A stretch of DNA of 64,000 nucleotides from Actinospineispora acaciae DSM 45401 (GTDB taxonomy: Bacteria > Actinomycetota > Actinomycetes > Mycobacteriales > Pseudonocardiaceae), in contig NZ_JIAI01000002.1 of assembly GCF_000620785.1 (NCBI RefSeq), positions 552,110 to 616,109 on the forward strand. Direction: 5' to 3'. The translations under genes were made by a program, and so were the position numbers. Position 1 is the stretch's first letter. Every line of letters starts with the position of its first letter. Positions 18,317 through 27,596 of this stretch are shown here, piece by piece. Under the pieces are notes generated by a model. That model did not search any database. It saw nothing but the letters and a program-made list of their open reading frames with translations, and had not been told where the DNA came from.

Positions 18317-19675
18317 ATGACGGACCGCACGTCGACGAAGATGGGCACCGCGAAGATCGCGGCCGCCGCGCTCGCCGGATCGAGCATCGAGAACTACGAC
18401 TTCTTCATTTATGGAACGGCCGCCGCGCTGGTGTTCCCCTCGCTGTTCTTCCCCGAGCAGAGCGCGCTGACCAGTGCATTGCTGGCGTTCGCCACGTTTT
18501 CGGTCGGCTTTCTGGCCCGGCCGTTGGGCGCGGTGTTGTTCGGCCATTACGGAGATGTGCACGGGCGCAAGAAGGCGCTGACCATCGCGTTGGTGTCCAT
18601 GGGCTTCGCGTCGGTGCTCATCGGGTTGCTGCCGCCTTTCCGGACCATCGGCGTGGCGGCGCCGCTGATACTGGTGCTGCTGCGGTTCGTGCAGGGCATC
18701 GCGATGGGCGGGCAGCAGGGCGGCGTGGTGCTGCTGGCGATGGAGAGCGCGCCGGACCACAAGCGGGGCTTCTACTCCAGCTTCGCGCAGGCCGGCGGCC
18801 CGGCCGGCATCCTCATCGGCAACCTGGTGTTCCTGATCGCGCTGCGCACCACCTCGCCGGAGGCGTTCCAGTCCTGGGGCTGGCGGGTGCCGTTCCTGTG
18901 CAGCGCGGTGCTGATCGCGCTGGCCGTCTACATCCAGTACCGGCTGGAGGAGACGCACGCCTTCCAGCGGCACCAGCAGGTCAAGGAGGTGGCGCCGGAG
19001 GCCGTGGCGCCGGTCACCAGGTCGCCGATCCTGGACGTGCTGCGCATCTACCCCCGGCAGATCGCGCTGGTGGCCGCCGCGTACATCGGCATCAACGTCA
19101 CCTACTACCTGTACATGACGTTCGTGGTCTCCTACGCCACCAACCCCGCCCTGCTCGGCATGTCCAAGGACGTCGTGCTCGGCGCGGTGCTGCTGGCCGC
19201 CGGGGTGCAGCTGGTGACGCTGCCGATCGCCGGCGCGGTGTCCGACCGGGTCGGCCGGCGCCGGATGCTGCTGATCGGCTCGGGCGCCACGGTGATCTTC
19301 TCGTTCGGCTTCTGGCCCATGATCGACACTCGCTCGCCGGCCGTGGTCGTGCTCGCGCTGGTGGTCGCGCTCGGCGTGCTGCACACGATCATGTACGGGC
19401 CGCAGAGCGCGTTCTTCGCCGAGACGTTCGCCACCAGGATGCGCTACTCCGGCATCTCGCTGGGCGTGCAGATCGGCGCCGTCTGCGGCGGCGCGTTCGC
19501 CCCGCTGATCGCCACCGCGCTGATCGCCGGCTTCCACTCCTCGTTCCCCGTGGCCCTCTACATGGCGCTGGTCTGCGTGATCACGTTCGCCGCCGTGTGG
19601 ATGCTGAAGGAGACCTACCTGACCAAGCTGGACGAGCCGGACCGCCGCACCCACCTGGCCGACGACGTGGCCTGA
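18317..19675 (+). CDS. MFS transporter, metabolite:H+ symporter (MHS) type
   Basis: This is a 452-residue, twelve-helix proton symporter of the MHS branch (relatives carry citrate, 2-oxoglutarate, shikimate or proline/betaine). The start region with SSIENYDFFIYG, the loop GHYGDVHGRKKAL and the motif RFVQGIAMGGQQGG are typical. Because its promoter/operator duplicates that of the large acyl-CoA operon, it probably imports a substrate of that pathway as a low-affinity alternative to the ABC importer, or exports an intermediate. Confidence 0.9.
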   Translation: MTDRTSTKMGTAKIAAAALAGSSIENYDFFIYGTAAALVFPSLFFPEQSALTSALLAFATFSVGFLARPLGAVLFGHYGDVHGRKKALTIALVSMGFASVLIGLLPPFRTIGVAAPLILVLLRFVQGIAMGGQQGGVVLLAMESAPDHKRGFYSSFAQAGGPAGILIGNLVFLIALRTTSPEAFQSWGWRVPFLCSAVLIALAVYIQYRLEETHAFQRHQQVKEVAPEAVAPVTRSPILDVLRIYPRQIALVAAAYIGINVTYYLYMTFVVSYATNPALLGMSKDVVLGAVLLAAGVQLVTLPIAGAVSDRVGRRRMLLIGSGATVIFSFGFWPMIDTRSPAVVVLALVVALGVLHTIMYGPQSAFFAETFATRMRYSGISLGVQIGAVCGGAFAPLIATALIAGFHSSFPVALYMALVCVITFAAVWMLKETYLTKLDEPDRRTHLADDVA

Positions 19676-19683
19676 GTCCCCGT

Positions 19684-19717
19684 AAGCTCGGCGCGAGGGC
19701 GGTTGGGCGCCGAGCTT
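19684..19717. terminator. Hairpin after the MHS transporter gene
   Basis: AAGCTCGGCGC (19684-19694) pairs perfectly with GCGCCGAGCTT (19707-19717) across a 12-base loop. It begins 8 bases after the transporter stop and ends just before the ribosome binding site of the LysE gene, so it is a terminator or an attenuator between the two. Confidence 0.6.
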
Positions 19718-19732
19718 GCGGGAGGGGCCGCT

Positions 19733-20338
19733 GTGAGTGTCGAGTTCTGGGTGACATCGTTCATCGTCGTCGTGACGCCGGGCACGGGCGTGCTCTACAC
19801 CATGGCGGCGGGGCTGTCCCGGGGCCTGCGGGCCAGCATGATCGCGGCGGTCGGCTGCACGCTGGGCATCGTGCCGCACATGGTCGCCGCGATCACCGGC
19901 CTGGCCGCGCTGCTGCACGCCAGCGCGATGGCCTTCCAGGTGGTCAAGTACGCGGGCGTGGCCTACCTGCTGTACATGGCGTGGAGCACGCTGCGGGACA
20001 AGGGCGCGCTCACCGTGGAGCGGGACACCACCCCGCACTCGGCCCGCAAGGTGATCGGCTCGGGCATCCTGGTGAACATCCTGAACCCGAAGCTGACGAT
20101 CTTCTTCTTCGCGTTCCTGCCCCAGTTCGTGAGTCCGACCGAGCCCAACGCGTACCTGCGCATGATCGAGATGAGCGCGGTGTTCATGCTGCTCACGCTC
20201 GTCGTGTTCGTCGGCTACGGCAAGTTCGCCTCGGCCATCCGGGGCCACGTCATCTCCCGCCCGAAGGTGCTGACCTGGATGCGCCGCACGTTCGCCGGCG
20301 CGTTCGTGGCCCTCGGAGCAAAGCTCGCCTTCGACTAG
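19733..20338 (+). CDS. LysE/RhtB family amino acid exporter
   Basis: This is a 201-residue membrane protein with about six hydrophobic helices and the family's early VTPGTGVLYT segment, near residues 14-23. Members export amino acids or small metabolites. GTG 19733 is preceded by GGGAGGGG with good spacing, so I prefer it to the in-frame codons upstream. A hairpin separates it from the MHS gene, so co-transcription is uncertain. Confidence 0.87.
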   Translation: MSVEFWVTSFIVVVTPGTGVLYTMAAGLSRGLRASMIAAVGCTLGIVPHMVAAITGLAALLHASAMAFQVVKYAGVAYLLYMAWSTLRDKGALTVERDTTPHSARKVIGSGILVNILNPKLTIFFFAFLPQFVSPTEPNAYLRMIEMSAVFMLLTLVVFVGYGKFASAIRGHVISRPKVLTWMRRTFAGAFVALGAKLAFD

Positions 20339-20347
20339 CGCGGAGCG

Positions 20348-21310
20348 TCATTCGTTCAGGTGCCGGCGGACGAACACGCCGATCTTGTCGATGGCCTGCT
20401 GCGCCTCGGGCAGCAGCCAGGTCATGAGCTGGTAGACGTGCATCATGCCCTCGGCGACCTGGAGCTCGGCGGCCACGCCGGCGGCGCGGGCGTTGTCGAC
20501 CAGCCGCAGCGTGTCGTCGAGCAGCATTTCGTCGGTACCGACCTGCAGCAGCAGCGGCGGCAGGCCGGACAGGTCGGCGAAGACGGGGGAGGCCAGCGGG
20601 TCGGTCGGGTCGTGGCCGTCCAGGTAGGTGGCCGCGTTCTGCAGCCCCATCTCGGGCGTGACCAGCGGGTCCAGCTCCACGTTGGAGTGGTACGAGCGGC
20701 CACCGCAGCTCAGGTCCGACCAGGCCGACAGCGTCACGGCGCACGCGGGCAGCGGTTCGCCGGCGTCGCGCAGTGCGACCATGGCGGCCAGCGCGATGCC
20801 ACCGCCCGCGGAGTCGCCGGCGAGCGCGAGCCGCTCCGGGCGGACCCCCTCGGCGAGCAGCCCCCGGTAGGCGGCCAGCGCGTCGCGCAGCGCGGCCGGG
20901 AACACCTTCTCCGGCGCGAGCGCGTACTCCGCGGAGAACAGCCGTGCCCCGGCGGCCCGCGCGATGCGGGCGGTCAGGTCGGCGTGGCTGCGCGGCGAGC
21001 CGATGGTGAACCCGCCGCCGTGGAAGTACAGGACAGCGCGACCCGCACCGGGACCGAAGCAACCCCGCGAAGAGCGCTCATCAAGCCCCGCCGGCGTGTG
21101 AGGCGAGGACACCGTTCCGGTGTCCGTCTCGGGCGGGGTGAACCACAGGCCGGGTACGCCGCCGACGCTGGACTGCTCCACGGTGACGTCCTCGGGCACC
21201 GGCGGCGCCATCCGGTCGTAGCCGGCCCGCACGTCGTGTACCGGCATGTCGTCGCGCAGCCAGGAGCCGAACGCCTCGGCCACCACCTCGGTGTTGCGTT
21301 TCGATGCCAT
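20348..21310 (-). CDS. Alpha/beta hydrolase (hormone-sensitive lipase family esterase)
   Basis: This 320-residue esterase has the oxyanion-hole motif HGGG (97-100), nucleophile Ser167 in GDSAG, and a probable triad completed by Asp260 and His291. A less conserved insertion lies at about 62-88. The start ATG 21310 has AGGAG seven bases upstream, overlapping the previous gene's stop. It is the last gene of a minus-strand operon that starts with a sugar-type ABC importer, so it may cleave an esterified (for example acylated) import substrate. It has no signal peptide. Confidence 0.88.
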   Translation of the reverse strand: MASKRNTEVVAEAFGSWLRDDMPVHDVRAGYDRMAPPVPEDVTVEQSSVGGVPGLWFTPPETDTGTVSSPHTPAGLDERSSRGCFGPGAGRAVLYFHGGGFTIGSPRSHADLTARIARAAGARLFSAEYALAPEKVFPAALRDALAAYRGLLAEGVRPERLALAGDSAGGGIALAAMVALRDAGEPLPACAVTLSAWSDLSCGGRSYHSNVELDPLVTPEMGLQNAATYLDGHDPTDPLASPVFADLSGLPPLLLQVGTDEMLLDDTLRLVDNARAAGVAAELQVAEGMMHVYQLMTWLLPEAQQAIDKIGVFVRRHLNE

Positions 21311-21320
21311 TCGCACGCTC

Positions 21321-21725
21321 CTACTTGGCCGGTTCGTACTGGGCGGTCACCCGGCTCGGCGTCAGCCGCAGCACGACCCGGACGTTCGCGGCGTCCTCCG
21401 GCGGGTACGGCTTGCCCATGTACTTGATCGACAACTGGTCGAGCACGCGCCTGTCCTCGTCCAGCGACACCGCGACCGAGCCGTTGATCGAGAAGTAGCG
21501 CACCGGGTTCTCCGGGTCGATCACGACGACGCTGGCGCGCGGGTCGCGTTCCAGGTTGCGCGCCTTGACCCGCCTGGCGACCGTCGACATGAGCACGTCG
21601 TCGCCGTCGCGCAACGCCCAGATCGGGGTGCTGTGCGGGGAGCCGTCGGCGTTCAGCGTGGTCAGCACGACCAGCTCGGTCCCGTCGAGCAGCTCCTTGG
21701 CGCGCTCGGGCAGCTTGTCGGTCAC
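21321..21725 (-). CDS. PPOX-class split-barrel flavin/F420-binding protein
   Basis: This 134-residue protein is of the pyridoxamine 5'-phosphate oxidase-like split-barrel type. In actinobacteria such proteins (TIGR03618-like) often bind F420, FMN or haem. The signature run of strands with LTTLNADGSPHSTPIW at 21-36 and the basic segment ARRVKARNLERDPR are present. The start GTG 21725 follows GGAGAGA. It sits between the ABC binding protein and the esterase. A reductase role for the imported compound is possible but unproven. Confidence 0.82.
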   Translation of the reverse strand: MTDKLPERAKELLDGTELVVLTTLNADGSPHSTPIWALRDGDDVLMSTVARRVKARNLERDPRASVVVIDPENPVRYFSINGSVAVSLDEDRRVLDQLSIKYMGKPYPPEDAANVRVVLRLTPSRVTAQYEPAK

Positions 21726-21753
21726 TCTCTCTCCGTTCCTTGTCTACGTGGGT

Positions 21754-22911
21754 CTACTTGGCGCCGGTGACGTTGGCGTACTTCTGGAGCACGCCGGTGC
21801 CGGTGAGGTAGCGGGAGTTGGCGGGCAGTTCGGGCATCAGGGCCAGGTCGGTGGTGCCGGGCGTGAAGTAGGTGTCGACGTTGTCCTTGGTCAGCACCAC
21901 CATCGGCGGCGAGGTGAGCTCGGGCAGCGTCGCGCCCTGTTGCACGGCGGCCACCATGGCCAGCACGAACTCGCCCCAGTGGGCGTAGAAGCCGGTCTGC
22001 TCGGTGACCCAGCCGTCGTTCGCGCGCAGCGCCTTCACCGCGTCGCCGTTGCCGCCGAAGCCGGAGACGATGGCGTCGCGGGTACGCCCGGCGTTCTCGA
22101 TCGCGCGCCGGGCGGCGACGGTCACGTCGTCGGCGGTGGTGTAGAGCACGATGTGCCGGTTGGCCGGGATGGACTGCAGCGCCCTGGTCATCGCCGGGTA
22201 CGCGATGTCCGCGGTGAAGTCCAGGTCCACCTGCAGGCCCTGTTCGCCGCCGATCGTGGTCGTGCTCGGCGTAATGTCCCGGGACGGCACGTGCGTCATG
22301 CCCGGCACCAGCCCGGAGAGCTTGTCGTAGAAGCTGGTCACCGCGATGTTCACCGACGGGCCGTACTTCGCGGCCTGCCCGATCACCACGGTGGTGTTCT
22401 CGCCGGTCCAGCCCCGGGCGGCCATCTGCTTGGCCATCGCCTCCGCGCCCAGGCCGGCCAGGTACGGCTGGTCGAAGTTGAACAGCGGGCAGCCCTCGAC
22501 CGGCACGTTCACCGAGATGCACGGGATGCCCGAGCGCTTGAACGTCTGGCTGACCCTGCTGGTCGCGTCGGCGGCCGACGGGTACTCCACGATCACGTCG
22601 GGCTTGGCGGCGACCATCAGGTTGGCGTTGCTGAGCATGGCCTCGGCGGTGCCCTTGTTGTCGTAGATGGTGACCTTGGCGCCGAGCTTCTCGGCCTGCT
22701 GCTTGAACGTCTCGCCTTGGGAGACGATCAGCGGGTTGGCGGCCGTTGCGATGGCGAACGCGAACGTCTTGCCCTGGAAGTCGACGGTGCCGGCGGGCAC
22801 CGGTTGTTTCCCACCACCGGCCGGGGCACCCGCCTGACCGCCGCCACCGCACGCGGTCAGTAGCGCCATGGCCCCTACAACAACTGCCATCAAGGTTCGG
22901 CTCTGAACCAT
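21754..22911 (-). CDS. Sugar-type ABC transporter substrate-binding lipoprotein (RbsB-like)
   Basis: This is a 385-residue class I binding protein (LacI/RbsB fold) with a short signal peptide and a lipobox ending at Cys21 (ALLTAC), followed by a Gly/Gln-rich linker. It binds the solute carried by the permease and ATPase encoded upstream. The start ATG 22911 directly abuts a 96 bp repeat (22912-23007), so the ribosome binding site, if any, is the AGGAG contributed by that repeat, 12 bases away. An ATG at 22890 is the alternative start, but it would shorten the signal peptide. Confidence 0.88.
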   Translation of the reverse strand: MVQSRTLMAVVVGAMALLTACGGGGQAGAPAGGGKQPVPAGTVDFQGKTFAFAIATAANPLIVSQGETFKQQAEKLGAKVTIYDNKGTAEAMLSNANLMVAAKPDVIVEYPSAADATSRVSQTFKRSGIPCISVNVPVEGCPLFNFDQPYLAGLGAEAMAKQMAARGWTGENTTVVIGQAAKYGPSVNIAVTSFYDKLSGLVPGMTHVPSRDITPSTTTIGGEQGLQVDLDFTADIAYPAMTRALQSIPANRHIVLYTTADDVTVAARRAIENAGRTRDAIVSGFGGNGDAVKALRANDGWVTEQTGFYAHWGEFVLAMVAAVQQGATLPELTSPPMVVLTKDNVDTYFTPGTTDLALMPELPANSRYLTGTGVLQKYANVTGAK

Positions 22912-23007
22912 GGGTTATTCACGCTCCTGGCGCGAGGGCGGGCCGGAGGCTCGTCCGAGTGGCTGGATCAGGCAGTTTGATCGCCGAAGGCGATTCGTGA
23001 ATAACCC
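22912..23007. repeat. MITE-like element, copy 1 (terminal inverted repeats GGGTTATTCAC)
   Basis: This 96 bp element is bounded by GGGTTATTCAC and its exact inverse GTGAATAACCC. Internally it has GGCGGGCCGGAGG and, near the right end, GATCGCCGAAGGCGATT. A homologous element in the opposite orientation lies at 29566-29698. It sits between the permease gene and the binding-protein gene and provides the leader of the latter. No target-site duplication is clear. Confidence 0.7.
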
Positions 23008-23040
23008 TCTGATTAGGAGTCACAGCTCGTCCCTTCCCGA

Positions 23041-24024
23041 TCACACGGCTCGCCGGGCGCGTTCCTGCAACTTGCCGAAGCCGACGGCGAGCAGCAGCAC
23101 CGCGCCGCTGACGATCTGCTGGTAGAAGCTGGGCACCCGCTGGATGGTGAGGCCGTCGGACACCGCGCCGAGCAGCAGCACCCCGATCACCGCGCCGGCC
23201 ACGCTGCCCCGCCCGCCGCCCAGCGCCGCGCCGCCGAGCACCACGGCGGCCAGGCTCTGCAGGGTGATCTCCGAGCCCAGGCTGCCGGTGGCCGCGAGCA
23301 GCTGGCTGGCGGTGACCACCCCGGCCACGGCGGCGAGCACGGCGGACACGATGTACACGCCGCCCTCGACGGCGACCACTCGTACCCCCGCCAGCCGGGC
23401 GGCGTCCCGGTTCCCGCCGACCATGTACACCCGCCGCCCGAAGATCGTCCACCGCAGCACCAGGTGCACCGCGACCACCAGGGCGGCGGCCAGCAGGACG
23501 TGCACCGCGATGCCGTCGAACGCCTCGTCGCCGAGGAACCCGGCCCCGGCCGGCACCGGCAGCGTCTGGCCGTTCGCCACCGTGAACGCGACGCCGCCGG
23601 TGATGGACAGCGTGGCCAGCGTGGTGATCAGCGCGTTGATCCTGGCCCAGCCGATGAGCACCAGGTGCACCGCGCCGACCAGCGCGCCGACCGCGATCAC
23701 CGCCAGCAGCGCCGTCGCCGCCGAGCGCCCGTCGGCGGTGAGCCGGGCGTAGAGCACGGCGGACAGCGGGATCACGCCGCCGATGGACAGGTCGAACCCG
23801 CCGGCCACCACCGTCAGCAACTGCCCGAGCGAGGCGATCATGATCACGCTGGCGGTGGCCAGGATGACCGTGGCGTTGGAGTACGTGGCGAAGCCGTCGA
23901 TGAAGAGCCCGAACCCGACGACGACCAGCACCAGGAAGGTGCCGACGCCCGCGGTCACCGGCACCCGGGCCAGCACCGGGACCCGGACCGGGGCCGGTGG
24001 CGCCTGCGTGCCGAGGTCAGTCAT
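23041..24024 (-). CDS. Sugar-type ABC transporter permease (RbsC-like)
   Basis: This is a 327-residue membrane permease of the BPD_transp_2 family with about nine or ten hydrophobic segments. The family motif GGFDLSIGGVIPLSAV lies near residues 75-90. The start ATG 24024 has GGAGGA eight bases upstream and overlaps the end of the ATPase gene. Together with the two-domain ATPase and the binding lipoprotein it forms a CUT2-type importer for ribose, xylose, nucleoside or a sugar-like solute. Confidence 0.9.
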   Translation of the reverse strand: MTDLGTQAPPAPVRVPVLARVPVTAGVGTFLVLVVVGFGLFIDGFATYSNATVILATASVIMIASLGQLLTVVAGGFDLSIGGVIPLSAVLYARLTADGRSAATALLAVIAVGALVGAVHLVLIGWARINALITTLATLSITGGVAFTVANGQTLPVPAGAGFLGDEAFDGIAVHVLLAAALVVAVHLVLRWTIFGRRVYMVGGNRDAARLAGVRVVAVEGGVYIVSAVLAAVAGVVTASQLLAATGSLGSEITLQSLAAVVLGGAALGGGRGSVAGAVIGVLLLGAVSDGLTIQRVPSFYQQIVSGAVLLLAVGFGKLQERARRAV

Positions 24025-25534
24025 GGTGGTGTCCTCCGGCGGCGGCCAGCGCGAGCGCCCTGTTGCCCGTCTTCTCATCACCGGCCAGCTCGGCCACCAC
24101 CCGGCCGTCGCGCAGCACGATCAGCCGGTCGGTGGCGCCCACCGCCTCCTGCAGGTCGGAGGTCACCAGCACCACCGAGGACCCGGCCCTGGCGAACTCG
24201 GTGAGCATCCGGTGGATCTGCGCGCGCGAGCCGATGTCCACGCCCCGGGTCGGCTCGTGCAGCACCAGCACCTTCGGCGCGGCCGCCATCCGGCTGGCCA
24301 CCAGCACCTTCTGCTGGTTGCCTCCGCTGAGCTGCTCGACCTCCTGGCCCACCGCCCGGCACCTGACGTCGAACCGTTCGGCCAGCTCGCGCCCGGCCCG
24401 CGCCTGTGCCCTCGAACGCATCCAGCCCAGCCGGGCGAACCTGCCGATCACCATCATGGTCAGGTGCTCGGCCACGCTCTGGCTCAGCGCCAGGCCCTCG
24501 GTCTTGCGCTCGGACGGGACGTAGCCGATGGACAGCCGCCGGGCCCGGCGCGGCGAGCGCGGCACCGGGCGGCGGACCGAGCCGGTGACCAGCGAACCGG
24601 TGATGCCGGCCTGGTCGCCGCCGAGCCCGCGCGCGACCGCCTCGACCCCCGACCCGACCAGCCCGAACACGCCGAGCACCTCGCCTTCGCGAATGCCGAA
24701 GCTGACCTCCCGCAGCGCCGGCCGCCGCTCCCGCGACCAGCCGGACACCTCCATCGCGACCGGGAACGCGGCGCCGTCGCCGGTCAGGGTCGCCGGCTCG
24801 GCGTAGTCGCGCCCGAGCATGGCCGAGACCGTGCGGGCCGGGCTGGTGCGCCCGGTCGGGGACAGGTCGACCAGGCCGCCGTTGCGCAGCACCGCCACCC
24901 GGTCGCCGATCTCGAAGCACTCGTCGAGGTGGTGGCTGACGTAGACCAGGCAGGTGCCGCGCTGCTTGAGCCGGTGCAGGTGCCGCAGCAGCGTGCGGGT
25001 CTCGTGGGCGTACAGCGACGCGGTGGGCTCGTCCAGGATGAGCAGCCGCACGTCGCTGGCCAGCGCCTTGGCCACCTCGACGAGCTGGCGCTCGGCCAGC
25101 GGCAGCTCGGCCATGCGCCGGCGCACGTCGATGCGGATGTCCAGCTCGTCGAGGATCTCCCCGGCGCGCCGGCGCATCCAGCGCTGCGGCGCCCAGGCCC
25201 GCCCGCGCGGCCAGTTGGCCAGCATGATGTTCTCGGCGACGGTCAGGTCGGGGACGTAGGCCAGCTCCTGCGGGATCAGGCCGATGCCCTGGGCCCGGCC
25301 GTCGCGCGGCGAGCGCAGCGCGGTGGTCCGTCCCTCGATCGCGAGGGTGCCCTCGGTCGGCGCGACGGTGCCGCTCATGACTCCCACGAGCGTCGACTTG
25401 CCCGCGCCGTTCTCACCGACCAGCGCCGTGCAGTGGCCGGGCGCGAAGTCAAGGTTGATATCGCGCAAAACCCATGTCGAACCGTAGCGCTTGCCGATTC
25501 CGGCTAAGGTGACTAATGGCGACTGATCGCTCAT
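24017..25534 (-). CDS. Two-domain sugar ABC transporter ATPase (RbsA-like)
   Basis: This is a 505-residue tandem ATPase of CUT2 importers. The first half has an intact Walker A (GENGAGKST near residue 40), signature LPLAERQ and LLILDEP. The second half has the usual degenerate Walker A (GLVGSGVEA) but keeps a signature LSGGNQQ. This asymmetry is normal for RbsA and XylG. It is the first gene of the minus-strand operon 25534-20348 and lies downstream of a good promoter at 25582-25610. Confidence 0.92.
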   Translation of the reverse strand: MSDQSPLVTLAGIGKRYGSTWVLRDINLDFAPGHCTALVGENGAGKSTLVGVMSGTVAPTEGTLAIEGRTTALRSPRDGRAQGIGLIPQELAYVPDLTVAENIMLANWPRGRAWAPQRWMRRRAGEILDELDIRIDVRRRMAELPLAERQLVEVAKALASDVRLLILDEPTASLYAHETRTLLRHLHRLKQRGTCLVYVSHHLDECFEIGDRVAVLRNGGLVDLSPTGRTSPARTVSAMLGRDYAEPATLTGDGAAFPVAMEVSGWSRERRPALREVSFGIREGEVLGVFGLVGSGVEAVARGLGGDQAGITGSLVTGSVRRPVPRSPRRARRLSIGYVPSERKTEGLALSQSVAEHLTMMVIGRFARLGWMRSRAQARAGRELAERFDVRCRAVGQEVEQLSGGNQQKVLVASRMAAAPKVLVLHEPTRGVDIGSRAQIHRMLTEFARAGSSVVLVTSDLQEAVGATDRLIVLRDGRVVAELAGDEKTGNRALALAAAGGHHHD

Positions 25535-25581
25535 GGGCGGTACCGCGCATTCGATATTACGAACGCCGCTCGCATGTCATT

Positions 25582-25610
25582 ACGCTACCGCTCGCGGCCA
25601 TTCCGGTCAA
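25582..25610 (-). promoter_or_regulatory. Predicted promoter of the sugar-type ABC operon
   Basis: Read on the minus strand, TTGACC (25610-25605) is followed after 17 bases by TAGCGT (25587-25582). This predicts a leader of about 40 bases before ATG 25534. The leader contains TTCGTAATATCGAA near 25550-25563, a short inverted repeat that could be an operator. Confidence 0.5.
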
Positions 25611-25754
25611 TGAAATTCGTGCCCTTCGTGCAATGGCGAACGAATGGTCCGTTCTGGCCGTCGGAATTGACGGCTCGAGCCGCGCCCGAACGGGCCCGTC
25701 GGCCCGATCCGGCGCGGCCCTGCCGGGGAGCGGGAGCTCGCCAGGCATCACAGC

Positions 25755-27068
25755 TCACAGCTCGCTACGAGCCGTCTCGCGCAGGCCGATGAGGCTGGCC
25801 AGGGTGAGTGCGGCGGCCACGATGAGCAAGAACCCGGGGGACATGGTGTTGCCCGTCTGCTTGATCAGCCAGGTCGCCAGGTACGGCGCGGTGCCGCCGG
25901 TGACGATGGCCGCGATGTTGAAGCCGAGCGCGAACCCGCTGTAGCGCACCCGGGTGCCGAACACCTCGGCGAGCGTGGCGAACAGCGGCCCCATGATCGC
26001 GGCCACGCACACCCCGAGCACGCAGTGGCCCAGGATGGCCAGCGGCATCGAGCCGGCCCGCATGAGCAGGAACATCGGGATGGTGAGCACGATGAACGCC
26101 ACGCACCCGATCCGCAGCGTGGCCTTGCGCCCGATCCGGTCCGACCAGTGCCCGAACAGCGGGATGGTGAGGGTGCCGACGATCAGCGCGGCGGTGGTCG
26201 ACCAGTTCGCCCCGGCCGCGCCGAACCCGCCCTCGCGCTGCAGGTACACCGTCAGGTAGACGAACACGATGTAGTAGCCGGCGAAGTCGACCAGGCAGAT
26301 CCCGAACGTGCGCAGCACCGACGTCCAGGACTTCGTGACCACCTCGACGATCGGAAGCTTCGCGATGTCGCCGCGCTCCTCGATGCGCCGGAACGCCGGC
26401 GAGTCCTCCAGCCGCAGCCGCACGTACAGCCCGACGATCCCGAACGGCAGCGCCAGCAGGAACGGGATGCGCCAGCCGCCGGCGTTGATCTGCTCCGGCG
26501 TCATGGCCAGGTACATCGTGCCGATCATCCCGGAGGCCACCAGCAGACCGATGTTGGAGCCGACCTGCGGCATCGAGCAGAGCAGCCCACGCCTGGCCGG
26601 CGGGCTGATCTCGGCGACGTAGGAGGCGGCGCCCGGGTTCTCCCCGCCGGCCGACATGCCCTGCACCAGGCGCGCCACGACCAGCAGCAGCGGCGCCACG
26701 AACCCGATCGCCGCGTACGAAGGGAGCAGCCCGATGGCGAACGTGCCCAGCGACATGATGATCACGGCGGCGGCCAGTGCGGTGCGCCGGCCGAACCGGT
26801 CGCCGAGGTGCCCGAACAGCACGCCCCCGAGCGGGCGCACCACGAACGAGATGGCGAACACGGCGAACGTGGACAGCAGCGCCGCCGTCGGGTTCTCGGA
26901 CGGGAAGAACAGCGCCGCGAACGTGGTCGCCAGATAGCCGTAGATTCCGTAGTCGTAATACTCGACGGCGGATCCGATGGCCCCGGCGAACACCACCCTG
27001 CGGCGGGCCGAACGGGACGGTAACGCGGGAGTCGCGACCATTTCGTGGTCGCGCGTCGCTTCGGACAT
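25755..27068 (-). CDS. MFS transporter, metabolite:H+ symporter (MHS) type
   Basis: This is a 437-residue, twelve-helix transporter of the same branch as the one at 18317. It has GSAVEYYDYGIYG near residue 32, GHLGDRFGRRTAL and RLVQGMSAGGENPGA. It is followed in the transcription direction by the ABC operon, but more than 200 bases and a separate promoter intervene. Upstream, a small unknown gene and a nitrilase-family gene are on the same strand, so it may carry the nitrile, amide or acid handled by them. Confidence 0.9.
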   Translation of the reverse strand: MSEATRDHEMVATPALPSRSARRRVVFAGAIGSAVEYYDYGIYGYLATTFAALFFPSENPTAALLSTFAVFAISFVVRPLGGVLFGHLGDRFGRRTALAAAVIIMSLGTFAIGLLPSYAAIGFVAPLLLVVARLVQGMSAGGENPGAASYVAEISPPARRGLLCSMPQVGSNIGLLVASGMIGTMYLAMTPEQINAGGWRIPFLLALPFGIVGLYVRLRLEDSPAFRRIEERGDIAKLPIVEVVTKSWTSVLRTFGICLVDFAGYYIVFVYLTVYLQREGGFGAAGANWSTTAALIVGTLTIPLFGHWSDRIGRKATLRIGCVAFIVLTIPMFLLMRAGSMPLAILGHCVLGVCVAAIMGPLFATLAEVFGTRVRYSGFALGFNIAAIVTGGTAPYLATWLIKQTGNTMSPGFLLIVAAALTLASLIGLRETARSEL

Positions 27069-27104
27069 GTCTGCTCCAGCTGGTGTCTTTGGGGGCTGGG
27101 GGAA

Positions 27105-27596
27105 TTACCGGCTGGTGCGTTCCAGAATCGAGCGGTGCCGGATGGTGACGCCGTCGGTGAACTGGGCGAACCCGCGCACCCGGGCCAGCGCGTCGCTTTC
27201 CATCACGTGCCGGTGGGCCAGGTCGTAGGTGGCCAGGAAACGGCGCTCGTGGGAGAGCGCCCGGAACCGCCGGCCCCCCAACAGCCCGGCCGGGTTCACC
27301 TCGGGCACGTGCGTGCCGTTGTACCACTCGTGGAACGCGTCGAGGTCGACGTCGTCGTGCACGTCGATCTCGATCTTGAACAGGTAGCGGGCGCTGTCCG
27401 CCAGCGGCCGGGCGTCCGGCGCGGCGAAGATCTCCTGGAACCACGCGCTGCCGTTGTCCGGTTGGCCCTCCCCATCGACCTCCAGCGCGGACAGCCAGCT
27501 CCCCGGCCCTTCCAGCACGCGGAACAGGGTCTCCTCCGCCGGCAGCCGGACCGCGTCGCCGGCCGCCAGGTCCGTCAGGCGCAGCAGCGTGCCCAT
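27105..27596 (-). CDS. Conserved protein with an EthD/DUF4286-like dimeric ferredoxin-fold half
   Basis: This 163-residue protein is overlapped at its start by the nitrilase gene stop. The part from about residue 65 (YLFKIEIDVHDDVDLDAFHEWYNGTH, then VPEV) resembles small ferredoxin-like ring proteins of the EthD/DUF4286 type, whose members often assist oxidation or rearrangement steps. The N-terminal third is not recognised. The function is unknown; tight coupling to the nitrilase-family gene suggests the same pathway. Confidence 0.7.
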   Translation of the reverse strand: MGTLLRLTDLAAGDAVRLPAEETLFRVLEGPGSWLSALEVDGEGQPDNGSAWFQEIFAAPDARPLADSARYLFKIEIDVHDDVDLDAFHEWYNGTHVPEVNPAGLLGGRRFRALSHERRFLATYDLAHRHVMESDALARVRGFAQFTDGVTIRHRSILERTSR

